A stretch of 64,000 nt of DNA, from contig OZ020269.1 of assembly GCA_963971225.1 (NCBI GenBank), positions 106,463,486 through 106,527,485 on the forward strand. Reading direction: 5' to 3'. The stretch's first letter is position 1; the number at the start of each line of letters is the position of its first letter. The notes under the pieces were generated by a model, which saw nothing but the letters and a program-made list of their open reading frames with translations, was not told where the DNA came from and did not search any database. The stretch comes from Melieria omissa. Taxonomy: Eukaryota > Arthropoda > Insecta > Diptera > Ulidiidae. A program made the position numbers and the translations under genes. This document shows positions 48,180 to 60,970 of this stretch, in pieces.

Positions 48180-48835
48180 TATAATGTTTAGAAGTCCAAT
48201 TTGACCAAATCAGAAACAGACTAAAAAGACCCCAACATGGTCTTTGGTAAACTGTTCTTCATTTCGAGACCATTGCAATCTGAATGAGGAGAATGGATGT
48301 AATTAACAGTGAAGGCAAATTAATCTGCATGAGATGAATCCAAAATTAAGGGTGGGGTGAGAGAGAGCTCAGTATTATTGAATCAATATGACTTTCGAAT
48401 AGATTGAAAACCCTTCAGGCTGACTGTAGCAGACATCACCATTAAAGAAAGGATCAACATTTTCTTAGTCACACCACAGTCAACCAGCCCTAAATGCACT
48501 GGAATTACTGATCTTTACGTCTTAACTTGTCTGCTTTTGCAGAGAGATCCTCCTGGAACTGGCTCGTGGATCCACACTAACCTTCTTTTGAGTTCCATTC
48601 CAAAAACCAAGGAAAGCTTTCTTTGAGAATATCCAGAAAAGTTATAGCAGTGATCAACGATTTGCTGATTTCCATCAATGCTCTGAACTGACTTCAAAAC
48701 ACATCCAGAATTAGTGATGTAAATAATAATCTATAAATTCTGAGAGAACTGCTAATTGGATGTTGAGGGCATTGCCAACTTAAACAACCAACCAACCAGA
48801 CAGACAAGAAAATGAATAAAATGTCAAAAATTTGG
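48180..48835. other. Unassigned stretch left of the mariner
   Basis: Balanced composition unlike the A-rich neighbour, possibly old transposon debris. No frame could be tied to a family. Confidence 0.3.
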
Positions 48836-48837
48836 TA

Positions 48838-50113
48838 CGTAGGCTGCCTTTTATATTTTTTCTATAGGGATGGTCTAGTAAGTTTTTGAAAAATCTGAGA
48901 TTGCCATTGAAAAGTTTGTCATTTTTTACCATAAACGTGCTTAGAACATTTTGATGTTCAAGCGCTATTTGTGTTGTTAACACTGACTTGAAAAATTCAT
49001 TGAATTCATTCAAATTGAACATTTTCGAGCAATAATTTTTTACAATTTCTGAAGTGAATTATCTCAACAACAGTGCTTCGATCACCTTCATTCGGAATTT
49101 GGTGATGAAGCACCAACCCTCAAGACAATTTATAACTGCTTTAACAAATTCAAGCATGGTCGCCATTTGCTCCAGGACGAATTTCGTTAGAGTCGTACAA
49201 AATCGGTCATTGTGCCAGAAACCATAGATGCTGTGCGTGAACTGATAATGAAAGATTGTCATGTGACATACCGTGAGATAAAGGCATCCCTGGGCATTAG
49301 TTCCATGGCCGTGCATTCGATATTGCATAAACATTTAGCTGTCAGAAAGATTTGTTCTCGTGGGATCCAATAATTGTCAAATTGCTCAAAAAAGGCTCGT
49401 GTCGATTGGTGCAAAGAAATGATGGAAAAATTCGATCGCAGTACTTCGAAAGACGTTTATAACATTGTAACAGGTGCCGAATCATGGATATTTGCGTCTG
49501 AGCCCGAAACAAAACAGCAATCGACCGTGTGGGTCTTCCAAGACGAGTCAAATCGAACAAAAGTTGTTCGGGCACGCAGCACATCGAAGAAAACGGTCGC
49601 CTGTTTCTTCGGAAAAACTAGTCATGTGTGTCTGCTACTGTGTCATTAGAGCAACGTAGAACGGTCAATTCTAAGTGGTACACAATAATTTTTTGCACAG
49701 AAGTGTTCAATGAAATATGGAAAAACAACCGCCGACGCCGAATCATTCTTCACCAGGACAATGCAAGTTCCCACACATCGGCTCAAACAAACGCCTATTT
49801 GAACGACCAAAGCATCGATTTAATGGGTCATCCGCCATACAGCTCGAACCTAGCACCCAATGACTTCTTTTTATTCCCGCACATCAAAAAAAAATTGCAT
49901 GGTCAACGATTTTCATCGCCAGAAGATGCTGTTGAAACATTCAAAAACCATGTTTTGGAGGTCTCTCAATCGGAGTGGAAAAAGTGCTTCGACAATTGGT
50001 TTGAGTGCATTTAAAAGTGTATAAATCTTAAAGGAGAAAAGCAATGCACCCATTTTTGATGATAACAAAATGCATTTTCATCCTTTTTGAAAAAATATAA
50101 AAGGCAACGCTCG
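48838..50113 (+). mobile_element. mariner element with TIRs and TA target duplication
   Basis: 1276 bp, the usual mariner length. The left end CGTAGGCTGCCTTTTATATT and the reverse complement of the right end CGAGCGTTGCCTTTTATATT match at 16 of 20 positions and then both continue as TTTT. TA flanks each end (48836-48837 and 50114-50115). Inside is a broken DD34D transposase on the plus strand. It is a non-autonomous remnant, younger than the one at 25.7 kb. Confidence 0.92.
49022..50035 (+). pseudogene. mariner transposase (DD34D), inactivated
   Basis: Pieces in order: RAIIFYNF, then a stop; SQQQCFDHLHSEFGDEAPTL (first helix-turn-helix); LLQDEF, then a stop; VPETIDAVRELIMKD and HVTYREIKASLGIS (second helix-turn-helix); a stop near 49370; ARVDWCKEMMEKFD; VTGAESWIF; then a frame change near 49640 and RRTVNSKWYT...HQDNASSHTS...LAPNDFFLFP to a stop at about 50014. 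The first catalytic Asp (normally TGDE) is Ala. The second (HQDN) and third (PNDFF) Asp remain, exactly 34 residues apart. Three or more stops and one frameshift rule out function. Confidence 0.92.
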
Positions 50114-50339
50114 TATGACTAGAAAATGTATTTAACAGAGCAGCTTTCAATATTTTGACTTGAACTTGAGGTGCAAGCAGAAGGAAATTTCATACGAAGA
50201 GAACTACACCGAAATTGCAAGCAAGGTCGGGGCTAACTATTGGGTCACTGGCTCACAGACTGGACATAATTGTGGTATCAGTGAAATGTGCACAAAGTGT
50301 TAGAGAAACTCTGGAACAAGAGATCCATGATTTCAATTG

Positions 50340-50495
50340 GCCCACTTGGGTATATCACTGATTGAGGGACTAAGGGGGTTGGGGGTCCAAAGTAACGACC
50401 AGCATCCTACTCAGGCTGTCTAAAAGGGCTTGAAGATAATTTAAAGCTCTGTCTATGTAAGATCTTAACACCAGCCAGTGTAACCTAACCTAACT
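50340..50495. mobile_element. Possible LINE 3' debris
   Basis: A short GC-richer piece ending GTGTAACCTAACCTAAC, the same kind of terminus as at 40.6 kb and 16.1 kb. No protein motif was recovered. Confidence 0.3.
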
Positions 50496-50499
50496 TTTA

Positions 50500-53180
50500 G
50501 ACTTAACTTCAGTAAAATTAAAATTAAAAAACAAAAAAAAAAATAATTGGCTTTAAGTTTTCTTGTTTTATTTGATGTAGTTAAACTTTGGCTTACATTC
50601 ACATGTCTAGTTGTACGTGTCCCAATGGCCAATGCGCGCATTTTTGCGCAACATAACCTTAAAATAGTTTCGGAAGCAACGACATAAGCGACAACAAAAT
50701 GCAAAATAAACGAATAAACGCAACATTTTAAGAAGTCGTAAGCAACTAAATAAAAAACAAATAGAAAAAAGTAATTTTTCCAACCAAATGCAGTCGAACA
50801 AAAATAATAAAAATAATTAAAAAAAAAAATAATTGGCAAAACAACAATTAAACACTTTAAAAAAATAATGTATGATTAATTGACATTAATATGGCAACAC
50901 TGTATGCAAGACGATTCTATTGCAGAAGTTATAGGCCACAAAATGTTCAAATTGCATCGAGTGGCGTAAACTTCTGGGCCATAAAACAACAAAAACAATG
51001 ATAGCCACAACAAATGTGCAATATTGCTGATGTTATAGCTGTTTTTGTTGTTGTATTATATATAAGTATATCTAATTGAAATTGTGCGCTGCGATTTTTA
51101 ATTGAATTTCTTCATGCGTTGAGGTGTTGAATTTTAATTCAGCAAACAACAACAAAAATAAATCGAACATAGACCCCAAAACAACGACAAATCAAAAACG
51201 ATTTCGAGGCTACAAAACAATTGGCCATATGCAAAGTGACCAAATGCGTCTGCCATGCGGTATGTGTGTGTGTGAGTGCGCGTTTTGTGTGTTTGTGTGT
51301 GTGTGTGTGTGTGTGGTGCGTGCGCGACACAGCTCACAACCACCAACTGGCTGCTAAATGCTGACTAGCTGACGGCTGTTGGCCGGCACACAATCGATGG
51401 TCAGCATTGATGCCAAACATGCAAAAACAACAACAACAAATAGCACCAACAAATTGCTTTGATAAAGCAACTAACAACTGGCACGGCGAGTTCTTTGGCG
51501 CACAAATTCACAAATATTTGACTTGAATGAATGAATCAGTGTGTAAATATGTGTGTGTGTAAGTGTGCAAGTGTTTGTATTGATGAATTTTTGTTGTAGA
51601 TTGAATCATTTGACACAAATGTCCACTTTCTACTTTTCTTTATATGTTCGTCGTAGGCCATGTGCGTCAGTGTGAGTGTGTGCAAACATGTCTACGAGTT
51701 TTTATGTACTTTTTATCGATCTAATTTAAATACGGCAAAACATTAATAAAAAACAGGAACAAAATTGCTACAACACAAAGTTAAACAGGTCCCCGCTCGC
51801 TCATTATGTGGCAAGTAAAAAAAGAGAGCAAAATTAAAACAAAAAATGATTTGTAGAAATTGGGTCAGATTGGATTGGATTTCAATTTATTTACAAAATG
51901 TTGTTGTTGTGGCGTTTGAGTAAAGCTAAACCCGGTTATTTTCAATTTTCAATTAATTTGTATTAATTTGTTTTAAAGTTGAATCGGGTTCAACAGTTGA
52001 TTGCTTTCTGCAGTTGTGTTAGGTACAGTCTGGAGTAGCTTTAGAATCTTTTATGGGTCATTAAAAAGTGACTGGCATCAAAGTTGGATCTTCGAATTGA
52101 TTTAAATGGGTCTTTAAACTCAATTATTGCTGTTCAAGCTGACATTAGTTTGAGTTTGATTCATTTAAATGCCTCAATGATTAATTTATTCGGTTGCAGC
52201 TTCAACAAAGAACTCCAGGAATCCATTTAACATGGAAAGAACAACTCAAATGACACAATAAAACTTACAATGAATAAGAAATAGTTTACACAACAGTTTC
52301 AGTTTCACTCCCTACCAGCATAAGCTCAGTCAAAGTTATGCTAATCGACTTTACTGCCCAACAAAGCACCAAGCAGCGGTGGCGTCACAACATTCACCTA
52401 CCTACGCCACATAATAATCTTCACAGAAAGAGCCAAAAAGTTTCTTTGTCCAAACCGAAATTTCATCGCAAGTCAAAGACCGCAGCGTAAATTTGAATAA
52501 ACTAAAAGTCAAAAGTAAATAACAATAAAAATGTATTGAAAAGAAATGACATAAACTGAATTGAATTGAAGTAAAATAAGATAATGCAAAGTGGTTCCCA
52601 TTAAAATCCGTGTTAACAAAATTCTGAATGCACAAAAATGCTGCGTGCTTATAAAGAAAATCACACTTGGCTCATTCAAACAAAGCGCCATAAGACAGAA
52701 GCAAAACCGTTGCAAACAAAAGACTTAAGCCACAAACTTATTGATTGCCATAACAGCACTGAACAGAAAACGAGTTCAACTTTGCGCTCGTTTGCAGCTG
52801 AAACACAAAGTTTGCGCATGTTTTGGTCATTGCTGAATTTTTGCTGTTCCGCCGAAATGCAAATTTGTGGCTCATTAATGCGCTGCGCCATATTTCAAAA
52901 GAGGCTGAACGGTGTAAATGTGTCAAACGTATGCACGCGCGTAAATTGGTTTGAAATTGGTGGAAGAGTGTTGGAAGTGTGTTAAATTTTGTATAATTTT
53001 TGCATCAAGCGGAAGTTTGACTGAAGATAAAATTTGCAAATTAAAAATATGATTTGATGCAAATGAGAGGGACTCACTTTCTTACTGTTCGATGAATAAA
53101 GCAGTGAAAGCAGAATAGAATGATTTATATTTTGCAGGAAGAGAGAAAATAGTTGTGACAAAAGTTTCTAAGAAATATTT
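50500..53180. other. Intergenic stretch, no gene recognised
   Basis: Includes a (GT) microsatellite at 51261-51315 and several AAC/GTT runs. Frames of up to 124 codons are compositionally biased (for example Phe/Tyr-rich from T-rich DNA) and not genes. Confidence 0.5.
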
Positions 53181-54000
53181 GTAATTTTGAATTTTTGTTT
53201 TTTAACTAAACCAAACCAAACTAAACCAAGTTAAATTGTTATTTTTTAATTTTTTTTCTAATTTGAAATCTTAAATTTATATATATTCGATTTTTTCTCT
53301 TATTTTCATTTGTAATTTTTAGGATTATCTTCTTTTTTTATTTATGATTTTTATTTATTGTTCAAATTTTTTATTTTTTATTTTGTATTAATTTATGGTT
53401 TTCATTTATTACACTTTTTTATTTAATTGGTTTACATTTTTTGTTTTTTATGATTGTGTTTGTATAATTTTGATTTTAGATTTGCATTTTTTTATATTTG
53501 TGTTTTTAATCTTTTAAATACTTTTTCCTAAACTGCATTGACTTTTTTGATGTTGTTTTTTATTAATATTTAAAATTTCAATTTTAATATTTTTGAATTT
53601 TAATATGTTCTAACTTTTATTTTGTGCTTGTTTTTGTATTTAATTGTTTTGATTGTTTTGATTGTTTTAATTGGTTTAATTTTTTAAATTTAAGTTTTAA
53701 AATTTTTGGTTTTTTTAATTTTTTTTTTTAATTTTAAATTTTAGATTTTTAATTTTTTATGTTGTATATAGTTATTTTTATTTTGTAATGTGTGTTTTTA
53801 TTTTTATGATTATTTATTATGTATTTGATTTTTTAATGCAATTTGTTTTAATTTTCCAAATTATATACACAAGTTAATTTTTTCAATAATAATTAATAAT
53901 AATTTTCTACTTCCATGCCTTTAAAATTTGTTTTGCAATAAATCAGTTCCTCAAAAATTGCAACAAACAAAAATTTTCAATAAATATTAAAAAAATAATA
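53181..54000. other. T-rich low-complexity stretch
   Basis: About 800 bp of mostly TTTTTAATTTT-type sequence with no period and no gene. Confidence 0.6.
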
Positions 54001-54040
54001 AGCACATTTTGTTGTTGTGCGAATTCCCATGACTCATGAC

Positions 54041-54053
54041 GCCCTCTGGTGGC
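54041..54053 (+). promoter_or_regulatory. Candidate CTCF-type insulator site
   Basis: GCCCTCTGGTGGC matches the core of the CTCF motif (reverse GCCACCAGAGGGC), which is shared between flies and vertebrates. It stands at the left edge of a GC- and CG-richer island (54040-54260) between two AT-rich deserts. A 13-bp match alone is weak evidence. Confidence 0.35.
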
Positions 54054-54259
54054 TCATAAATTAAACTGGCCGCTTTGACACGCACGCGCCATTCGCACTG
54101 ACGGCTGCCTGTGCGTCTGTCTTGTCCACTGCCGCCGAGACGATAAACTCACATGTGTGTCGACGTCGTTGCGTCTCATTTCTCGCGTGTGTTGACAAAC
54201 GTCAAGGTGACGTTGCGTTGCAGCGGCCGTTTGCGTGTTTTGTATTTGTGTCAGGTATT

Positions 54260-55495
54260 TGGGGATTTCATTATCTTTATATCATTTCGGCAATTTGGCC
54301 AACACTATGCACAACTCAATTGAATTGAAAGTGAAGTAAAGTTTTTTCGCTGCAATTTTACCGGTTTTTTTCATTTCTTTAATTTCAGTTTCATTGATTT
54401 CGCTGGAAGGAATTTTGTAATTTTGTAAAATGTAAATAACTTTGTTGTAAGTGATTATGGAAGTTTTAAGTAGCCGGAAGTGGAAAATGCGGAGATTTGT
54501 GCGCTCGTAGAAGTGGTTAGGGGAATGCTGGGCGCTCTTCAGTCACCTAAAAGTTGAACATTGTTGACATTGTTGAATTTCAGTGAAAGAAAATCAGATG
54601 AAAGTCAAAAGATACTATTGGGTAACTATTCGAATGTCAAAGTGCCCCCGCCCGCTGTCGCAGTGCCCTTCAATTGTCAAATCCTCATAGTTAAGTAACT
54701 TATTAAGTGTCTAAACAAACAAGCTCGTCATTTGCTCACTAAAAATTGTAATTGTAAATGTGCCACAATTCGGGCGTTCAGCACGTCCACTTTATGATTT
54801 TTACACATATTTGCTTTTATTGTGGCAAAAGTGTCAAAATGCACACACATCAAGTCCGGTTACGAGCTGCAATAAGTGCAGACCACGTTTCGTGCGCCCG
54901 TGTTGTCGGTGTTGTTGTTGTTGTTTTGGCCGTTATTGGCGGCGGCAATGTTTAGCAATCCGTTGCATTTCGGTACTGCCGCCGCTGCTGTTGTTGTTAT
55001 TGTTGTTTTTCCATGTTAACGTTTGCTTTTGTGCAATTGCAGCGTTTGCACAAGTCTGAAGGAAAACTTAAAGTAAATGATTTTTACGCTGGTAGCAACA
55101 ACAGTCCGACGAATCAGACTAAAAAAAAATTAACTTAACGAAATTTTACGAAAACAATAAACAAATTCTTATAAAAATAATTGCATTATAAAAAATTTCA
55201 TATATGTATAAAGTAAAAAATTTAGAGTGAATTAAATATATAAAAAATATTATAAAAAGAAAAAAGGGAAAAAATATTTAACAAAAATATTCAAATGCAA
55301 AAAATAAAAAATTATATAAAAAAATAAAAATAATAAAATAAATAAAAAAATCCCTGTATAGTGGATTACATATACCGAATTAAAAAAAACCAAATAGAGT
55401 ACATAAAAAATGAAAAAAATCACAAAGAAAACCTAAATAAAATAATCCTATTTGGAAAATCTAAAAACCTAAAAATTAAACAAACATATATAGTA
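54260..55495. other. Intergenic stretch, no gene recognised
   Basis: Mixed sequence up to about 55070, with (GTT) runs near 54910 and 54990, then A-rich low-complexity DNA from 55120. Confidence 0.5.
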
Positions 55496-57257
55496 CAGGC
55501 ATGTGCTGCAAATTGCACGATTTCAAATCGAAATCGGAATGGGAAATCGTACGAATTTTTGAGGGGTGTGCTACAAATCGGACGATTTGACTTAAATTCG
55601 AAATAAAATTCAAGCTAATTTTTTTGTTGACGTCTATAGAAATTTTTTCGAAACGTTAACAGAAAATTGAATATCTTACATGATGAGCATTTTCTTTGCG
55701 AGTTTGATGTATTTAGAAGAAAAAAAAAGAAAAGTGGAAACAGTAAAACGCCGCATTCTGAGAGACCATTCCAACCCACTGAACATGTCGGAATCTTACT
55801 CTCTCTAATTTTCTAATTTTTGCTAACAATGTAGATTGGAATTTTTGGTGGTTTAAGGTGGCTGTCTTGGCATGGGACTTGCCGAAAGACACACTTAGAC
55901 CACGAAATGGCCCGTTGTGATACCATAAGTTTAGGGTCTGTCCTACTGCAAGTCCAAAAACCTATTCAAGCCATTTTGAATTGTGGATGAACTCAAACAA
56001 GTTTTTGATGTTAGCTGAACTGAGGTCATTCAAGTTGTCGAAGAAAGGAGAGATAAAGATAAAGATAAAGACGGGCAGTTGCAGAGAAGATGACTAATAG
56101 TTTCGACGACCGTGTCATTGTGCTGTCTGCTAGGCGAGACAAGTGCTCTTGTGCGCCTAAGATTAAAAACAGGCCAGAGCTGTTTGGTTATGGTACAAGT
56201 GTTCTCCTCTTGCCATCGCCTGTTGGCCATATCGAGGAAGAAGGAGCAGATTTTTAGTTTACAGGAAGCAAGAGGAATGCCTGCTGTAACTGTGGTATTG
56301 AAATACAGGAGGGTGGTGCCACGTCTGGCAAGCTGATAAGCGTAGTTACCACTGATGACTTTGTGGCCCGGTACCCAGACAAGGGTAATGTCATTTAGTA
56401 GGGAGCGGCAAAGAGCAACCACTTTCGATGTGGTTGAGACCTTCTTGAGGGCTTTAATTACTGTCTGGATGTCAGTGAAAATGCCAACTATACCTCTACT
56501 CTGCCATCTACCTTGGAGCCGTCCGCATAGAAACCGTGTCTTGTTCCCACTCCTGTCTATGAGGTATGAGGGTTAAGAATTTAGAGTCGAACAGATATGA
56601 TGGTAACGAGTAGTCTATGTTGTCAGGTAAGTCAGGTGAACAGCCTAGGTTCCGGCAGTAACCGAATTTAGTACGTGTCCATTTTTTGATGGTATTTAGT
56701 CTCGCTGCAGAGAGGGTTGCAGCTTGTTTACCGAAGAGATAAACATGGAGAAAGTGGAGCCCTCTGGACGGTGTCGATCGAATGCCTCAGTTATTAAGAG
56801 CGTTGCCGATCTTTGAAATAAGTCTAGAAGTTCCTGGTTAACCCCCTTACCCAGGGCAGTCCACCGTACTGCTGCTCCGTAGAAAAAAATGGGCCTAATC
56901 ACGGAGATGTGAATCCAGTACATGATACGTGGTTGGATATCCCATTTTTTGCCCACTGATCTTTTGCAAGAGTACAGTGCAACAGTGGAGGAGTTGTAAA
57001 CCCTATTGGTTAACAGGTTGAATATATTGTTGAAAGCTCCCTCAACTTTTTGTTCAAAATTTCTTTATAAGTTGAAACGCAATAAGTTGAAACCAGTCGT
57101 TTTCTAATCGCAACGAAAACGAAATTTCGCTTTTCTGGCACATATCATTTCAAACGATTTTGTTTTCGAAAATTGACGAAATCAAAACGAAATTAAGCAC
57201 ACTCCATCACGTTTTCGCTCTGGATTTTGAACGAAAACGATTTGTAGCACATGCCTG
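55496..57257. mobile_element. Candidate inverted-repeat element split by a LINE insertion
   Basis: The left end CAGGCATGTGCTGCAAATTG and the reverse complement of the right end CAGGCATGTGCTACAAATCG match at 18 of 20 positions. Further words (GTGTGCTACAAATCG near 55567, AGCACACTCC near 57205) repeat the theme inside each arm. No clear target duplication was found. The middle (about 55850-57010) is LINE sequence, so the original element was probably a few hundred bp. Confidence 0.5.
55850..57010 (-). mobile_element. LINE fragment: RT end, RNase H and zinc knuckle
   Basis: Minus-strand ORF2 remnants in order: the RT thumb region with IMYWIHISVIRPIFFYGAAV and RWTALGKG...LDLFQRSATLLITEAF (56956-56696); a gap with frame changes; then the RNase H end VALCRSLLNDITLVWVPGHK (the WVPGH motif) and a C-terminal RRTRALVSPSRQHNDTVVETISHLLCNCP (56422-56030). 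This is the layout of I/R1/LOA-like non-LTR elements. A GATAAA-rich slip repeat truncates the reading at about 56045-56075. The 3' UTR seems to reach about 55850 (GTTGTGATACCA-type words). Confidence 0.8.
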
Positions 57258-57259
57258 AT

Positions 57260-58620
57260 TATATAAACATAGTTACAGTGTAGAAAACTACGTTTACCGA
57301 AAAAAATAAACTAAAAAAAATCAAGAAAAAAATGCAGAAAAGTGAAATTAAAACGATTGATTAAACAATCATACATACAAATATAAAAACTTGTCTAATA
57401 AAAACAGGTTTAGTCAGGTTTAGTCAGTAAACAAATAAAAAATTACAACATAAAGTATTAAAACAATATGTATAAAAAATATAAAAGTTTCTAAATTAAC
57501 ACAAATAAAAAAAAAACAAGAAACTCATATACAATAAAATATTAACATATACAAATATAAGTGTTTTAATAAACACAAATTCAATTATTATAAAAAAAAA
57601 ATATTACGGTATAGCAAAAAATATTAAAAAAAAAACAAAAGAAAAATATAACACAAACAATTATAAATACAAAACAAATTCAAAATAAATCCAAAATAAC
57701 ACATCAAAATACAAAAAGCATTTTCAGCACAAAAAAAGTTCAATCAATATAAAAAAAAAATTTTCATCCAAAAAATGAAAAAAAATTAGAAAACAGAACA
57801 AAAAAACATTATAAATACATAAAAAATAAAAAAAATGAAAAAAATTAGAAAATAGGACATTAAAAAAAATATAAATATATAGTTAAACATTAACACACAA
57901 AAATATAAAAAGCTATTCAACAAGAACCAGTTCAGTCAATATTAAAAAAAAATTAAATAGTAAAAATTAAAAATTGATTTTAAAATGAAAGTAAAAAATA
58001 ATGAAATACAAAATAAAAAATATAAAAATATCTAAAAATATCCAACAACAACAAGTTTAGTCAATATAAAAAATAAAAAAATTCAGTATAAAAAATTAAA
58101 AATATAAAAAAATCAATACTTAAGAAATAAAAAACTAAAATAAACAATTATAAATACAAAACTAAAATTAACACATAAAAATATAAATAAAAATTATTCA
58201 AAAAAGGCAAGCTCAGTCAATATACAAATACAAATTTCTGTATACAAAATTACGAATATAAAAATAAAAAAAAATAAATAAAAAAAAAATAAATAAAAAA
58301 AATAAAAAATTAAAAATAAAAACATTAAAATCAAAAATAAAGATAAGCATAAAGAATAAAGTATAAAACCAACTATAACAGTTAAATATAGTAATTGCTT
58401 AGCAAAAAAAAAAAATATCGCTCAACATAGAAACGAACACTATATAGCAAAAAAATTACAGTGTAGCAAAAAAAAGAAAAAGTTATAATCAAAAAAAATT
58501 TTAAAAATTTAATAGTAACAAATACAAAATAATAAAAAAATACAAAATAAAAATCCGTTTAACATAAAGAAGCACAAACCCACCACGCGCCTAACTTTCA
58601 CTTTTGCATTTTTCTGCTTC
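57260..58620. other. A-rich low-complexity desert
   Basis: About 1.3 kb of AAAAATA-type sequence with a loose recurring phrase (AACACATAAAAATATAAA, AACAAGTTTAGTCAATATAA near 57400, 57910, 58040 and 58190). This suggests an old, slipped tandem origin. No gene. Confidence 0.6.
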
Positions 58621-59194
58621 GTTAATGTTTTATTTTTTTTATATATTTTTTTAGTTTGGTTTTTGCAAATAAATGAAAACGAAATATGTTTGTGTGTGTA
58701 CAACAGTCAAGCGGGCGCAAAATTTGCCGCTCGTTTGTCAATGCTCGGTGGCCACAAGAAGAAGAACAAGCATTGCCAACAATTTACATTGCGCATGCGC
58801 CGCGGTTGCACTCGACGCCAGCGAATTGCACTAAACATATTTGAATTGCATGCAAATTAATTGCAACTGCAGCTGCAATATTTATTATACAAAAATTTCC
58901 AAAAATTGCACCTCGTTCATGCAGCTTCGAGAGAAGCCATTAGAAAGCATATGCGACTCACTTGCGTGGATGTCAATTACACACTGAAGAAATGTTGTTT
59001 GTGGCGTACTGGGGTCCTGGGCTGTTCTTGAGGTATTGATTATTTTGTTAGTCTAAGATTTCAGAACTTATTCGCGCCCATTTGGCTTTATCTCTGCTTT
59101 TACTTGCCCAATGTTTCTACGATTGTAGTCTGAAAAATATTCCACCTAACAAACATACAAACAATTTTTTCCAAAACTTATTTTTATTTGTTTG
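58621..59194. other. Intergenic stretch, no gene recognised
   Basis: Mixed sequence without supported features. The 65-codon frame at 58663 has no domain. Confidence 0.5.
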
Positions 59195-59364
59195 GCTAGT
59201 CTAGTCTAGTCTAGTCTAGTCTAGTCTAGTCTAGTCTAGTCTAGTCTAGTCTAGTCTAGTCTAGTCTAGTCTAGTCTAGTCTAGTCTAGTCTAGTCTAGT
59301 CTAGTCTAGTCTAGTCTAGTCTAGTCTAGTCTAGTCTAGTCTAGTCTAGTCTAGTCTAGTCTAG
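59195..59364. repeat. (CTAGT)n pentanucleotide microsatellite, second array
   Basis: 34 units of CTAGT with no variant inside, cleaner than the first array at 6073-6374. Flanks are unrelated to those of the first array. Confidence 0.97.
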
Positions 59365-60970
59365 ATCCCATACTGAGTTCGGGAACTTTTCAGACCAATC
59401 TCGTAATAACTATTGTTTGACGAAGCCATCAAAAGTCCAGAAGGTCAATTATTGCTACCTTAAGTTGGGTTAGTTAAGCAATCAGGCCAGATCGGCCACA
59501 GATAGACTCAGGAATGGGTTCCTAGCGGTACCAGTTAGAACTCCTCAGAGTTTTGGGTCGATGTAAAAATGATTCGTGAGAATGTGGTTGCTTCTAGCAA
59601 AGTTCAGATAAGTAAAAAATTGCAGTTCACTTCAAGTTCATGAACTCTTCCCAACCGAAGGTATCCGCTTTAAGGTTTAACATACAATTTAAAAAATTAA
59701 AAAAAATTTCATAGCTCATGCAAACAATTAATAAGGTTCATCTTAAATTGCCAATGTTTTTCGATCGAAGTTTTAGGGTGCGTCATGCATGTTTTGCAAA
59801 TATTTATTTTCATTGGAAATGTAATTTTCACTCGCTTTGTATGTATTTAGTGCATTGTGACAGAGTGTCACAAAGTCACTAAGCGTGCATAGGGCACAAG
59901 GTTGACTGAATATGTGTGCGTGTGTATGTGTGTGAGTGCGTAGTCGTTTATGCAAGACATGTCGGGGTCAATCGGTTCGACGTACGACACAAGTTTCGCT
60001 GACTGGAATATCCCAATTGGCAAAATTCCATGTAAACTATCAACGCGATAAACATTACGTAATACTAATGGATACAAAACATTTAAAATTAATAAAATTT
60101 GTTGATGTTGTGTTTTAATGTTTTGGTGTGTGAAGCGGTCAAGCAATTTAAGACTTGTAAGTAAGAAAATATATAGAAAATGCAGCATATTTCCAACGAG
60201 AGAGAGATTGTCACTGAATTGCTAGTCTCTTCGAATTGATTGATCAGAAATCATGCTGAACAAATTATAGAGCACATTAGGCCCTTAGTGTCAATCTCCG
60301 ATATGTCGGCCAAATTGACGATATGGAACAATTCTAGGCCAGAAAACGAAATACAAAAGAAAGTGGTAGTTATAGTAGTTTCTTAGATAGTTTTCTTTTC
60401 TTCCCTACGTTTATGCAGCTTCGGCAGAAATTGTTGGCCAGTTAACACATGCCTAGTCTTTTAGTGTGGTTTCGCTCAGTCTTTTCGAGACTACAGTGAC
60501 CAAGGAGCCAAGCGTGTTCCGTTTAAGGTTTGGTTTAAGGTTTGTCAAGATTCCAGTCCAGTTTTGGCCAAATCTGTTGCGCTTTCTTGCCTGTATCGGA
60601 AGTCGACAAGGCAAAGTTGGTTTCTTCAGTCATGGTTCCTTCTAGCGCCAGCTGGAAAGTACTCAGCGGAATACATAATCGAATTCTTAGGTAGCTCCTT
60701 GGTTGTACCTAGTCTGGCCAACTTAGTTCTGCCAATGTCTCTGAGAGCTTGAATCCATGTTATCGCACACTGGGATAATGACCTCTGGCTAAATGAGTGC
60801 TGTCTTAAGTGATCTGTCAATCCCACCTCTAATCCCTTCCTTTCCTTGTCCTTTTGTACTAATGTTTCCCCCCCCCCCTGGGTCCCCTTCCCTTCCCTGC
60901 CTTCATTACGTTTTATCATTCACTCCTCTTTCTTCTATCATCTTTTTTTGAGTCTTAAATACAATGGGCC
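59365..60970. other. Possible old transposon debris, unassigned
   Basis: Composition is more balanced than its surroundings, with GGTTTAAGGTTTGG-type repetition at 60515-60545 and a C-run (CCCCCCCCCCC) near 60870. Minus-strand words in a 97-codon frame (60626-60919) have no named domain. It could be LINE debris but lacks a diagnostic motif. Confidence 0.3.

Noticed and set aside
48780..49022. 80-codon minus-strand frame
   Set aside because: Overlaps the left TIR and the 5' part of the mariner on the opposite strand; the plus-strand transposase explains the sequence.
53181..58620. AT-rich blocks as matrix-attachment or origin sequences
   Set aside because: Only base composition supports this; no motif is specific enough to report.
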